This document shows, in pieces, positions 11,226 through 11,449 of a DNA stretch of 11,449 bases. Origin of the DNA: Chloracidobacterium sp. UBA7659 (lineage in GTDB: Bacteria > Acidobacteriota > Blastocatellia > Pyrinomonadales > Pyrinomonadaceae); the NCBI GenBank assembly GCA_002483395.1, contig DLHV01000059.1, positions 45,246 to 56,694 of the forward strand, in the 5' to 3' direction. The position numbers and the translations under genes were made by a program. Each line of letters opens with the position of its first letter. Within the stretch, counting starts at the first letter, position 1. The notes beneath the pieces were generated by a model that was given only the letters and a program-made list of their open reading frames with translations, was not told the DNA's origin and made no database searches.

Positions 11226-11449
11226 CTAGGCCCCGACAGTACCCGCAGCCTTTCCGAAAGACGCGACGGCGTCCGCCTCGTTGTCGAAAACGTCGAAGAC
11301 CGTAAAGAGTTTGGTTATCGTCATTAATTCGGTTATCCGCTCCGAGAGATTTAGGAGCTTCATGCTTCCGCCGCTTCTTTCCAGTGTGGCAAAGCCGGCG
11401 ACGAGCTCGCCCAATCCGCTCGAATCGATAGTAGTAACGTTGCCGAGAT
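11226..11449 (-). CDS. STAS-domain protein, anti-anti-sigma factor type (3' part only)
   Basis: The last 74 codons of a minus-strand gene whose start lies beyond the right edge. Seen: GNVTTIDSSGLGELVAGFAT is the core STAS motif. Its Ser pair after Asp (DSSG) is the site that is phosphorylated in SpoIIAA/RsbV-type proteins. Then SGGSMKLLNLSERITELMTI and TKLFTVFDVFDNEADAVASF complete the domain. Known: such proteins bind anti-sigma kinases when the Ser is unphosphorylated and so free a sigma factor. Here the partner genes are not in the window. It is convergent with the MATE gene and separated from it by the repeat copy C. STAS domains also occur in transporters and other regulators, but the domain ends at the stop and no membrane part is seen, so a single-domain protein is most likely. 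Confidence 0.85.
   Translation of the reverse strand, partial: LGNVTTIDSSGLGELVAGFATLERSGGSMKLLNLSERITELMTITKLFTVFDVFDNEADAVASFGKAAGTVGA

Noticed and set aside
1..11449. CRISPR array, tRNA/rRNA genes, integrase or transposase genes
   Set aside because: No regularly spaced repeats, no cloverleaf or rRNA-like stretch and no recombinase motifs were found on either strand. The repeat elements present are isolated and short.

Overview
The window is bacterial, compact and of medium GC. It carries 15 intact or partial protein genes that I accept, two clear pseudogenes, one doubtful small gene and at least three short palindromic repeat elements. No tRNA, rRNA, CRISPR array, transposase or phage gene was seen. 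The family mix suggests a soil-type bacterium: HxlR and SdpR-like ArsR regulators, AHSA1-type SRPBCC proteins, PhnB-like VOC proteins, DoxX, DUF1428, DUF1761 and DUF2779. Together with REP-like hairpins between genes, this reminds me of Acidobacteriota of the Blastocatellia type. That placement is an impression from gene content and repeats, not a proof.

Left end (1-1241, minus strand): the 5' end of a membrane-anchored protein, probably a DsbA/thioredoxin-like partner, overlaps by 4 nt a DsbB/BdbC disulfide-bond oxidoreductase gene. Next comes an HxlR-family regulator gene that diverges at about 1223-1327 from a plus-strand membrane protein gene. The divergent region holds a repeated CTTG-N7-CAAG-type motif, a likely HxlR operator.

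Middle (1327-6722, plus strand): a four-helix membrane protein, a doubtful 75-codon gene, a DUF1761 membrane protein and an SdpR-like ArsR regulator. The ArsR gene has a well-formed promoter buried in a 36-bp palindrome that reaches its own start codon. The ArsR gene overlaps an AHSA1-type SRPBCC gene. After that come a broken second SRPBCC gene, a PhnB-like VOC gene, a 233-bp gap with a double-hairpin repeat, a small membrane protein, a third SRPBCC gene, a second VOC gene and a broken DoxX gene.

Right part (6723-11449): a DUF2779 protein that looks like a Cas4/RecB-like nuclease joined to a DEDDy exonuclease fold. Its last 30 or so residues are largely encoded by a repeat element. Then a tightly coupled run SRPBCC - DoxX - DUF1428 - MATE efflux transporter, a second copy of that repeat, and on the minus strand the 3' part of a STAS-domain (anti-anti-sigma type) gene that runs off the window.

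Main theme: an accessory cluster in which small ligand-binding folds (SRPBCC four times, VOC twice) alternate with small membrane proteins (DoxX twice, DUF1761, two unnamed) behind an autoregulating ArsR gene. It ends in a multidrug-type exporter. The copy number and the two decayed members suggest growth by duplication and ongoing loss. A role in sensing or handling small hydrophobic or toxic molecules fits the families but is inference.
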